From IMG/VR virus record IMGVR_UViG_3300012582_000004, positions 62,001 to 126,000 of that record: a stretch of DNA of 64,000 nt; one strand, written 5' to 3'. The position numbers and the translations under genes are program-made. The stretch's first letter is position 1. Every line of letters starts with the position of its first letter. Positions 50,209-57,978 of the stretch are shown here, one piece after another. Origin of the DNA: a virus. The notes under the pieces were generated by a model that saw only the letters and a program-made list of their open reading frames with translations, did not search any database and was not told where the DNA came from.

Positions 50209-52842
50209 CTATATATTATCACCACCCTTATTCTTCTTCAAATAATCTTTAAAAGATTTCAAATCTGAAAATTTATCTGGTTGAATATATTTATGATCAA
50301 CCGTTGGATTTACATCTTCATTAGGATATGTTATTGATTTTTTTGTATTAGAATTTATATCTTCGTTAGGATCATTAATTTTAGTATTTATGGATTGGTT
50401 AACATTTTCAGACGGCTTTTTTATTTCGCCTTTACCTTCCATTAAATCTTCTTTCGGTGATTTAATATCATGTTTTACAACACCATTTAAATCTTCTTTT
50501 GGTGCGATAAACTTATGATTTATTTTATCATTCAAATCAACTACTTTACCATTATTATCAGGATTAGTAATTACATCTCCTTTTGGATTTTGTAAATTTT
50601 CGTTTGGTGATTTAATATCATGTATAATATCAAGGTTTACATCTTCATTAGGATTTACATATTTAAAGTTTTTAACTGGATTTACATCTTCATTAGGATT
50701 TACATATTTAAAGTTTTTAACTGGATTTACATCTTCATTAGGATTTACATATTTAAAGTTTTTAACTGGATTTACATCTTCTACAGGAGTTGTAATATTA
50801 TGTCCAGTAGAAGGTTGTAAATTTTCATTAGGATTTACAAATTTATAATTTTTATCTGGGTGTAAGTCTTCATTTGGTTGAACTGATGTATATTTATATT
50901 TCGTATTTGTATAAGCATCTGTTGTACCACTTACTAATACTTTGCCTTCATCATTGTTTTTATTAACAAATAAAGGATTATTAATATCTAAAATTATAGA
51001 TGATTTAGGATTCTTATTTGAATTATAAATGTATGTTGCACTACTTGGTATGCCTGCTACATTGGCTATAATACCGCTATCATTAACATTATAACTAAAT
51101 TCTGGAGTATCAGTTAGAGGTGTTTGAATACTCATATTAGTTTTAACTTCTCTCACATTCTTAGGTTTATTATTTACATATCCTAAGTCAATTGTTTTTT
51201 TAAAAACTTTATTTTGTAAAAAACTCCTTACTGATCCACCAATGTTAGTATTTATTTGATTCTTTAGAGATTGAACACCATCACTAACCACTTGAGCACC
51301 AGCTTTAACAGCATTATTTCCTATTGTCTTGGCAAATCTGCCCAAAGCTGTATCATTATTATCATTTATAAGTAACCCTCTATTTTTAAGAACATCTAAT
51401 TTTTCACCCAAACCAGGTTCTTTTCCTATATTATTAGTTGAATATTCTCTTTTTTGTGTGTTTTTGCCGCCATATCTAGTTTTACTTAAAAACACTTCAT
51501 TATTAGTTAAATTTGGTGAGAAGTATTTATCGCCTAATATAAATTTATTATAATTTGAATCATATAATGCGGAATAAAAAATTCTATTTACCTTTCTATA
51601 TTTTATCTTCATTTGTAATGAAGAATAATCAGTATTTATTCCATTAAATCCACCAATTGTTAAGCTTGATGGATTTAAACTTTGTGGGAAAAAGAATTCA
51701 CAGTCTTTCAATTCATAAATTACTCTTGAATAATTATTTCTGATAGCATCTCTTAAATTATCATCGACACTTGTATGTCTTGTAAAATTTCTAATATCTG
51801 AAATTTTAATATACAAATTAAATCTTAATAAATTTTCTGGTATTAACTTTTTACCCATATTATAAGAATATGTTAAATTTCTATAAAGAAATGCCATTCT
51901 ATTTGAATACATTCTTACATCTTCATTTAAAGTGAATGTTAATGATTCTTGTTCAGTACCAAACATTCTATCTTCGCTTGATTTATAATCAACAAATAAA
52001 TTATCAAGTTTATCTAACCCATCAACTTTAAAAACATAATGGTTTTTAAATATTCTTGTTTTATATTCATTACCATCAAGTGTTTCTGGACTTTCAAAAA
52101 TGTTAGTAATTGAGTTTTTAAATTCATTGTAATAATCCAAAGCATACGACAATTCTCTATGTATTGGTTTATAATTAGTTATAAAGTCTGTTAGATTTGA
52201 TGGTGCTGTAACTGTTTGACTATTGTCTGGTGATTCACCAGCCTTCCTACCACTACTTGTCTCCACATCACCTATAAATAATGGTGATGTCATATCCAAT
52301 CTAAAGCTAACACTTAGTATAGTAGGATCTTCTATAGTATCTAAAATTGATAATAATTTAGTAGTCCCCTCTACATCAGAACTTAAATCATTATCCAAAT
52401 AATACCAATATTTAAATGAATATGCGTTTTTATCTACTAACTGATCTAGATTTATTTTCCATTTAGTACCAACGTTATATAAATTAATAGCACTAATACC
52501 AGCATCCCATAGATTACCATTATATGTGTCTTGTAAAATTCTTGATATGGAATCTTTATTTATATTGTCTATACTTACATCTGTTGTAAGAAACTCTGAG
52601 TTGTTGTACTTATTTCTTTCAGATTTAGGTTTTAATTTATCTGCTATTGATTGAATAGCACCATTTGCAAAATTGACACCGCTATTAAAAATATTATTAG
52701 CAGCATCAGCCAATCCACCAAACGTTTTACTACCTTGGCCAAATAAATTTTTCTCATTATTTTTCCCAATATCCTTTTTTAGTGGTAAACTGTTTTCGTC
52801 TTGGGTGTATAAATTTTTTTTAGGTGTATCGTTAGTGGCCAT
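50209..52842 (-). CDS. Large baseplate hub / tail-tube-related protein with C-terminal 15-residue repeats (877 aa)
   Basis: Residues about 70-480 have a tail-tube or hub-like character (KDCEFFFPQSLNPSSLTIGG, SSLQMKIKYRKVNRIFYS). From about residue 650 to the end there are some 13 tandem 15-residue units with consensus xxPNEDVNPxxxxxx; three are identical in DNA (50641-50775). The repeats may form an extended or solenoid stalk and probably vary in number among relatives. It is directly upstream of the gp5-like gene, supporting a place in the central hub. No T4 orthologue is certain. Confidence 0.68.
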   Translation of the reverse strand: MATNDTPKKNLYTQDENSLPLKKDIGKNNEKNLFGQGSKTFGGLADAANNIFNSGVNFANGAIQSIADKLKPKSERNKYNNSEFLTTDVSIDNINKDSISRILQDTYNGNLWDAGISAINLYNVGTKWKINLDQLVDKNAYSFKYWYYLDNDLSSDVEGTTKLLSILDTIEDPTILSVSFRLDMTSPLFIGDVETSSGRKAGESPDNSQTVTAPSNLTDFITNYKPIHRELSYALDYYNEFKNSITNIFESPETLDGNEYKTRIFKNHYVFKVDGLDKLDNLFVDYKSSEDRMFGTEQESLTFTLNEDVRMYSNRMAFLYRNLTYSYNMGKKLIPENLLRFNLYIKISDIRNFTRHTSVDDNLRDAIRNNYSRVIYELKDCEFFFPQSLNPSSLTIGGFNGINTDYSSLQMKIKYRKVNRIFYSALYDSNYNKFILGDKYFSPNLTNNEVFLSKTRYGGKNTQKREYSTNNIGKEPGLGEKLDVLKNRGLLINDNNDTALGRFAKTIGNNAVKAGAQVVSDGVQSLKNQINTNIGGSVRSFLQNKVFKKTIDLGYVNNKPKNVREVKTNMSIQTPLTDTPEFSYNVNDSGIIANVAGIPSSATYIYNSNKNPKSSIILDINNPLFVNKNNDEGKVLVSGTTDAYTNTKYKYTSVQPNEDLHPDKNYKFVNPNENLQPSTGHNITTPVEDVNPVKNFKYVNPNEDVNPVKNFKYVNPNEDVNPVKNFKYVNPNEDVNLDIIHDIKSPNENLQNPKGDVITNPDNNGKVVDLNDKINHKFIAPKEDLNGVVKHDIKSPKEDLMEGKGEIKKPSENVNQSINTKINDPNEDINSNTKKSITYPNEDVNPTVDHKYIQPDKFSDLKSFKDYLKKNKGGDNI
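50641..50775 (-). repeat. Three perfect tandem 45-bp repeats within the hub gene
   Basis: Units at 50641-50685, 50686-50730 and 50731-50775 are identical and each encode one 15-residue repeat containing NEDVNPVKNFKYVNP. Diverged units extend the array to about 50250-50890. Confidence 0.95.
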
Positions 52843-52860
52843 TAAGTTTTAACCTTAATA

Positions 52861-52880
52861 TTTTAATATATATATTAAAA
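52861..52880. promoter_or_regulatory. Divergent palindromic late-type promoter
   Basis: TTTTAATATATATATTAAAA is a perfect 20-base palindrome between the divergent hub gene (52842, minus) and the OmpA-like gene (52895, plus). Both strands carry the late-type core. Confidence 0.55.
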
Positions 52881-52894
52881 TGTTTCAACTTTAA

Positions 52895-54403
52895 ATGATG
52901 GAATACTTCTTTAATTATGACTATTTTAGAATAAATGAAGCTGATGATAATAAAGGGCTTAAAGCAAGTCTTAATAATAATATTGGAAATAATGTATCTA
53001 ATGTAGATAATACAAAAATAGCTGATGCGCCAATAAATACTGCTGGTACAGATGGTACATCGGGTACTAATATAATTGAAAGTACTGATGAGACATCTTT
53101 AAATAATAAAATTCAAGAATGGAATACATTATATTCACAAGCATTTAAATTCCAAAACGATATGCCCAAAGACGTTAACTCTAAAGTTGATTTAACTAAT
53201 ATAGGACAAAAGAACCCTAATAATGACACTCAAATAACAGATTATAATAATAGTTTATTAGCTAAAGTAAGGGATGGTATAATTAAAATAGCAGAATTAC
53301 TTACAAGTAAAAATGGTGACAGCTTTATGTTTAAAGGTAGGACAATAAATATAGTTGGACACACAAGTTCACCAGCTAAACCAGAATATAATATAATTTT
53401 GGCAAAAAGAAGATCTGATTTTGTTATTAATGCTATAAAAAGTGCAATGAATACGATATTAAAAAATTCAGCGAAACCAGAAGATATTGTATCATTTGTT
53501 TCTGCACCTAAAGGAGAAACAGAATTAATTATCAGAAATGATACACAAAGTGGTGATGCTATATTAAATACTAATAATAAAGAGATTGAGGGTAGCATTG
53601 ATGTTAAACAATACCAAACACCAGAACAAAAGCAGGGATTGAATAGAAGGGTTGTAATAGGCTTAGATAAGTTTCCTATTAGGTATAATCAACCAGAGAA
53701 AGAAATTATTTCTAGCAGTACTGATATACCTATTATAAATCCTACGGATGTTAAATTTAATACCGATAGTTATATCTTAACATCAAAAAGCGATTCTATT
53801 TTAACTAATTTTGCGAATGAAATTTTAGAAGCTATTAAAAATAATAGTAATTTAACTGACATATATATTTGTTCGCATTCACATAAAGCTAAAGAAGAAG
53901 ATCCTAATGATATAATAGATCAAGAAAATAAAATATTCTACATAAGTTTAAATAGAGCGGTATCGGTTAAAAACTTTTTACAAAACAGGGGAATAAAAAT
54001 CAAATATCACTTAATTCCATGTTCATATTTAATACCTAAAGGAAATAGCGCAGACGAAAATAAAAGAGTTGAAATATATTTCAACGAAAATAATGATGTT
54101 AAAAAAGCTAAAAATGCATTTAATCAATTATCTAAAAAATATGGTATTGAAAATAATAATGGTGAATATGATGCTGATAGAATACTTACCAATAAAGTTT
54201 TAAGAAAAGATATCATCACTAATATAATTGCTTGTATGAAAGAAGGTGTAAAAGAAAAATGGATACCTTTAGAATTATGGTATGATGAATATGGTACTAA
54301 TGAAGATAATTTAAAGGCATATAAGAAAGAGTTGGAAAATACTGTATCTAAATATGGTAAAAATAAATACTCGGTAGAAGATTTTGTCTACATAAAGAGA
54401 TAA
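52895..54403 (+). CDS. Virion-associated protein with two OmpA-like domains and capsid-targeting-like N-terminus (502 aa)
   Basis: Starts with two ATGs, then YFFNYDYFRINEADDN, in which INE matches the T4-type leader cleavage pattern. Two peptidoglycan-binding OmpA-like modules follow a low-complexity linker: the first (about 100-260) has INIVGHTSS and GLNRRVVIGL, the second (about 270-385) has PTDVKFNTDSYILTSKSD, IYICSHSHKA, LNRAVSVKNFLQNRGI and NKRVEIYF. A helical domain ends the protein. It sits among baseplate genes and probably contacts the host cell wall or organises head contents. Confidence 0.75.
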   Translation: MMEYFFNYDYFRINEADDNKGLKASLNNNIGNNVSNVDNTKIADAPINTAGTDGTSGTNIIESTDETSLNNKIQEWNTLYSQAFKFQNDMPKDVNSKVDLTNIGQKNPNNDTQITDYNNSLLAKVRDGIIKIAELLTSKNGDSFMFKGRTINIVGHTSSPAKPEYNIILAKRRSDFVINAIKSAMNTILKNSAKPEDIVSFVSAPKGETELIIRNDTQSGDAILNTNNKEIEGSIDVKQYQTPEQKQGLNRRVVIGLDKFPIRYNQPEKEIISSSTDIPIINPTDVKFNTDSYILTSKSDSILTNFANEILEAIKNNSNLTDIYICSHSHKAKEEDPNDIIDQENKIFYISLNRAVSVKNFLQNRGIKIKYHLIPCSYLIPKGNSADENKRVEIYFNENNDVKKAKNAFNQLSKKYGIENNNGEYDADRILTNKVLRKDIITNIIACMKEGVKEKWIPLELWYDEYGTNEDNLKAYKKELENTVSKYGKNKYSVEDFVYIKR

Positions 54404-54405
54404 TT

Positions 54406-54903
54406 TTAATTTGCCATTAATATAACATTATAAACATCTTTTCCATCATAAATAGTAAAATATCCAAAATTTTCTATATTTTCTCTAAGCATTGCGAGAT
54501 TATGACTATTTGAACTTTTGTAAGATTCTAATATATTTTTTTCAATAGAATTTAATCTATGATTTGCAACATTTAAATATACTACACAATTTTCTTTACA
54601 TACGTAATTGGGATAAGCATTATTCGGTATATACCCTACTTTATATACTCTATTATATGGTGTTGTATAATTAGGATTGGAATTATTATGCCCCCCTTCA
54701 TTGTGTTGTAAATAATTGTAATCGCATTGTAGTTTAGCAGCTTTTTCTAATGTTTCATCATATTTCAATTGATTTAACCCTTTAGATGATCTATAATCAT
54801 TCAAAAGTCTTAAAAATTCATATTTATCCCCATAATTAGAAGTCTGAGAAAAACTTACTAAAAAACAGGAGGTTAAAATTAATATTAATAGACTCATTTT
54901 CAT
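54406..54903 (-). CDS. Secreted CAP (SCP/PR1)-domain protein (165 aa)
   Basis: Signal peptide MKMSLLILILTSCFLVSFSQ, then a CAP fold: FLRLLNDYRSSKGLNQLKYD, LEKAAKLQCDYNYLQHNEGG and LAMLRENIENFGYFTI. In bacteria and fungi CAP proteins act extracellularly, often as hydrolases or lipid or cell-wall binders. A phage copy is unusual. The consensus host promoter immediately upstream places the RNA start at about the first ATG, so the transcript may be leaderless or use the ATG at residue 3. Confidence 0.72.
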   Translation of the reverse strand: MKMSLLILILTSCFLVSFSQTSNYGDKYEFLRLLNDYRSSKGLNQLKYDETLEKAAKLQCDYNYLQHNEGGHNNSNPNYTTPYNRVYKVGYIPNNAYPNYVCKENCVVYLNVANHRLNSIEKNILESYKSSNSHNLAMLRENIENFGYFTIYDGKDVYNVILMAN

Positions 54904-54907
54904 AATA

Positions 54908-54939
54908 CAAAGATATAAAGAATTGTATCATTATGCAAA
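54908..54939 (-). promoter_or_regulatory. Bacteroidetes-type promoter
   Basis: Minus-strand TTTG (54936-54939), 20-base spacer and TATCTTTG (54908-54915), directly before the CAP gene start. Confidence 0.72.
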
Positions 54940-54941
54940 TT

Positions 54942-55643
54942 TTATTTGTCTTTTTTATATGTTCTACTTTTATCAAGTGTGTAATGCCTCATTTTCAATA
55001 AATCAGAATCTTTTCTATGTTCTTTTTTAGGCTCTTCTGTATCAATTTTAATTCCTGATGGTTCTAATTTTCTATCAATTGCATCAAATGCTGTAATATT
55101 AAAATTTGGTAATTTAGTTTCAATGTATTCACCTTTCATCATTCTAAATAATACTTTTGTAGAATCCGAAAAAGGAACTACTTTAAATTCTAATTTTTCT
55201 GGAATTCTAATGCTTGAAAGATTTTCTAACTTACATTTGATTATTATTTTATCAAATTTTTCTATTTCAAAAAGAACTTTACACAAAGCTTTTACAGCTT
55301 CGGTTGCATACCCTTTCCCAGCATATCTAGTATCAATCCAATAACCAATCTCTTTTCCCTTACTCTTTCCAGCATTCCAATGATGCACTCCAATATTACC
55401 AATAAAATTATTATCTTTATCAAAAATAGCATATTTATTATCTGAATCCAAATCAAAATTACCTCTGAATCGTCTCACAACTTCTATATTCCCATCAATA
55501 TCCGTAGGGTGACTTTTAACCCATAGCATCCAAGGTTCAAATTCATTTATACTATGTTTGACTGCATCCATATACTTAGAAACGTCCATTAAATCATAGC
55601 ACCTAATTACGAGTCTTTCGGTAATAATTTTATATGTTTTCAT
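54942..55643 (-). CDS. GNAT acetyltransferase, RimJ/RimL-like (233 aa)
   Basis: RimJ/L-type N-acetyltransferase fold: TERLVIRCYDLMDVSKYM, IGNIGVHHWN, GKEIGYWIDTRYAGKGYATE (acetyl-CoA loop) and KIIIKCKLENLSSIRI. A C-terminal basic extension of about 50 residues is not part of the family. Could acetylate a protein N-terminus, an aminoglycoside-like compound or a small molecule. It lies seven bases after the HTH gene and is probably co-transcribed from 55970. Confidence 0.8.
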   Translation of the reverse strand: MKTYKIITERLVIRCYDLMDVSKYMDAVKHSINEFEPWMLWVKSHPTDIDGNIEVVRRFRGNFDLDSDNKYAIFDKDNNFIGNIGVHHWNAGKSKGKEIGYWIDTRYAGKGYATEAVKALCKVLFEIEKFDKIIIKCKLENLSSIRIPEKLEFKVVPFSDSTKVLFRMMKGEYIETKLPNFNITAFDAIDRKLEPSGIKIDTEEPKKEHRKDSDLLKMRHYTLDKSRTYKKDK

Positions 55644-55650
55644 TTAACTA

Positions 55651-55887
55651 TCAGATTTTAATACAAACTTCTTTGTATCCAAACACTTTTAAATATGACA
55701 TAATTGTTGGCAATGTAGGTTGGTAGCTTGGATTGTTTCTTTCAATTCTACTTAAATGTGGAGCATCAGTACCCATTATTTTAGCTAATGAAACCAATGT
55801 CATACCATTCTTTTTTCGAATATTTCTCAATTGTGTACCAACAGGCTCGGTTTTTTCTACATCGAAAATCATTTTTCCTTCGTTCAT
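55651..55887 (-). CDS. XRE-family helix-turn-helix regulator (78 aa)
   Basis: LRNIRKKNGMTLVSLAKIMG and TDAPHLSRIERNNPSYQPTL give the classic Cro/C1-type five-helix HTH. The protein is only the DNA-binding domain, so it probably dimerises through it and regulates the adjacent operon. Expressed from a consensus host promoter 83 bases upstream, which suggests early control of the GNAT/CAP module. Confidence 0.88.
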   Translation of the reverse strand: MNEGKMIFDVEKTEPVGTQLRNIRKKNGMTLVSLAKIMGTDAPHLSRIERNNPSYQPTLPTIMSYLKVFGYKEVCIKI

Positions 55888-55969
55888 GTGATTTTATTTA
55901 ATTGGTAGTAATTCAATAAAATATGCAATCAATCTAATATTTAGAAAATAGTATTTTTGAATTATAATA

Positions 55970-56000
55970 CAAATATAACCAAAAAATATTAAAAAACAAA
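55970..56000 (-). promoter_or_regulatory. Bacteroidetes-type promoter
   Basis: Minus-strand TTTG (55997-56000), 19-base spacer and TATATTTG (55970-55977). It precedes the HTH-GNAT-CAP module and gives a leader of about 75 bases in which no clear structure is seen. Confidence 0.75.
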
Positions 56001-56009
56001 AAATATTTA

Positions 56010-57353
56010 TTAAACTTCAAAATTATTAACTGATAATTCCCTTTTAACCATTTTAATTTCTTGTTTTAATCCTATTTCTGGCGAATACCTGAAATTTATA
56101 GCTGTGATAAGCCAACCACCAGATAATCTATTATTTAATGATTCCTGTCCAACAGTGTTTTCGAAAATAGACACTATTATCTTTTGAAATTTAATAAAAT
56201 TAAAATTGGGATATTTCATAGTAATTGTCATTGAAACTTTACCCAATTCTTCTAAATTGGATTTATTTAATAATGAAGCATAATTATAATGTACATGTGT
56301 ATTATCAATATCTAAAGGTGGTAAATATTCTTTTTTTATATTAGTTTGAAAAAATCCATCAGTTTTATTATCTTTGGGAAAACTCTTTAATATTATTCCT
56401 TTTCCATCGGTGTTTGTTTCTAATGTAAATTTTAAATCCGTACCAGCCTTTTCGCCCCAGTTTCCAGTTTTATCATAATAGAATAATTCTGTTCTATAGC
56501 CATTCTTTAAACTTATTTTTGTAGATTTATTAGATACTTTATAATCTTCAAATACTATATTCCAATCACTTTTAGCAAATGAATCATTAACTAAATATAA
56601 ATCATCAACTCTTTGCATATTTTCTTCATTACTAGATATCATTGATGTTAAAATACCTTTTAATTCCTTAGCATTTTCTTTAAGCTCAGTCTCAACTTCT
56701 ATAAAATTCAAATTATAATAATAATCTATAAATGTTGTAAAAAATGAAGATTCATCTTTAAAAGATTTTTCAGTAACATCTTGTATGAATTTATAATTTT
56801 CTATACCTGGATTGATCCAATTCATTACATCATCAGTAGAAGATATATTAGTATTAAATCCTAGTTTAATTTTAGATGATAACTCTTTCAAAGTATTAAA
56901 ACTACTTTTTCTACTAAATGATTGTACATTTTGTAAATATAAACCATCAACATTAGGAAGTCCTTGTATATAAAATAATTTTTCTGCTTCTAAAAAAGAG
57001 AAATCAACAATTTTAAAATCCATTCTGATAGGTCTTAATGCTGGTGATGAATTACTATCTTTTGTTCTTGAATCTAAATATATTGATATTATAGTATTAT
57101 CCATTGCGAATGCATCTTTATACATAATATTAAATGTATCTTTAAAATATATTCTAAGACGAGGAAAAAATCCATCAGTATCTAAGTAAAAACTATTTAT
57201 AAGTTTTGGATTTATTAAAATACCATTATACCACACTAAAGGTACTTTACCAAGACTAATTAAATCCCCTTGTAAAAGTTCTTGTGAACCATTTGCAGCA
57301 TCTATTTCAATAGTATATACTCCAATATTAGGACTTGCTGTATTTTTAATCAC
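56010..57353 (-). CDS. Baseplate hub protein, T4 gp27-like
   Basis: Ring component of the central hub that holds the gp5-like spike. The segment FNTLKELSSKIKLGFNTNIS, TDDVMNWINPGIENYKFIQD and SSFFTTFIDYYYNLNFIEVE matches the gp27/gpD tube-like core; the C-terminal part has HVHYNYASLLNKSNLEELGK and SGGWLITAINFRYSPEI. The length of 447 residues fits T4 gp27. It begins with GTG at 57353 since no ATG occurs early in the frame, and overlaps closely with the upstream gene. Confidence 0.72.
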   Translation of the reverse strand: MIKNTASPNIGVYTIEIDAANGSQELLQGDLISLGKVPLVWYNGILINPKLINSFYLDTDGFFPRLRIYFKDTFNIMYKDAFAMDNTIISIYLDSRTKDSNSSPALRPIRMDFKIVDFSFLEAEKLFYIQGLPNVDGLYLQNVQSFSRKSSFNTLKELSSKIKLGFNTNISSTDDVMNWINPGIENYKFIQDVTEKSFKDESSFFTTFIDYYYNLNFIEVETELKENAKELKGILTSMISSNEENMQRVDDLYLVNDSFAKSDWNIVFEDYKVSNKSTKISLKNGYRTELFYYDKTGNWGEKAGTDLKFTLETNTDGKGIILKSFPKDNKTDGFFQTNIKKEYLPPLDIDNTHVHYNYASLLNKSNLEELGKVSMTITMKYPNFNFIKFQKIIVSIFENTVGQESLNNRLSGGWLITAINFRYSPEIGLKQEIKMVKRELSVNNFEV

Positions 57354-57355
57354 TT

Positions 57356-57970
57356 TTATTGATTAATTTTCTTTATATATCTGTTAACTAAAACTCTTTC
57401 AATAGTATCTGGTTGTATATCTGTTAATGGTCCTGGTAATGCTATAGGTGTCTCAGGTGCAATATTTGGATTTTTAAATAAATTTGGTGCTATCTTTATT
57501 TTATTATTATCAATAACTATTTGAGGTGAATTTGATGGTAAAACAGAAGGTGGTAAAGCATCAGTTCTATTAACAATTCCCCTAGCATTGGGGTCTTTCT
57601 TTCTCTTCTTTAAAACATTTAATAAATCAGATTTAACTTTACTTAATAGTTCTTCTATTCCGCTTTGTCTTATAACTTCAGAAACTTTTAATAATCCTTC
57701 CGCATCAGAATCAGTACAGAAAAATAATACATCACCTTCTCTTATAGAAAATGGATTCATAATATTATTCAATTGGCATAATGTACCAACAAATTTTGTA
57801 GTATTATAAATATCATTAGATACTAAGTCTAATCTCATATTATGTTTTCTATCACAAACAAAAACACTTAAATTTACTTGATTGCCATTATAAGTTGTAA
57901 TAAATAAATTATATAAACCTGTTGTAGTATCTAATTCTAATTCTGCTAAATATTCATAACCTATGGTCAT
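57356..57970 (-). CDS. LysM-like baseplate wedge protein, T4 gp53-like (204 aa)
   Basis: A LysM-like fold is suggested by MRLDLVSNDIYNTTKFVGTL, CQLNNIMNPFSIREGDVLFF, the usual arrangement in gp53-type wedge subunits (start-up helix, NNxxNPFSI, GDVL). The second half is a linker rich in proline and asparagine (NSPQIVIDNNKIKIAPNLF) that may reach adjacent wedge proteins. Located between the tube-like and gp27-like genes on the same strand. Confidence 0.72.
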   Translation of the reverse strand: MTIGYEYLAELELDTTTGLYNLFITTYNGNQVNLSVFVCDRKHNMRLDLVSNDIYNTTKFVGTLCQLNNIMNPFSIREGDVLFFCTDSDAEGLLKVSEVIRQSGIEELLSKVKSDLLNVLKKRKKDPNARGIVNRTDALPPSVLPSNSPQIVIDNNKIKIAPNLFKNPNIAPETPIALPGPLTDIQPDTIERVLVNRYIKKINQ

Positions 57971-57978
57971 TTTTAAAA

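Noticed and set aside
50641-50775. Direct repeats that could suggest a CRISPR array
   Set aside because: Repeats are contiguous with no spacers and are in frame in a large gene.
50620-50820. Rightward 66-residue frame with repeated YIFIRIYIFKVF units
   Set aside because: It is the antisense shadow of the 45-bp repeats in the hub gene on the minus strand.
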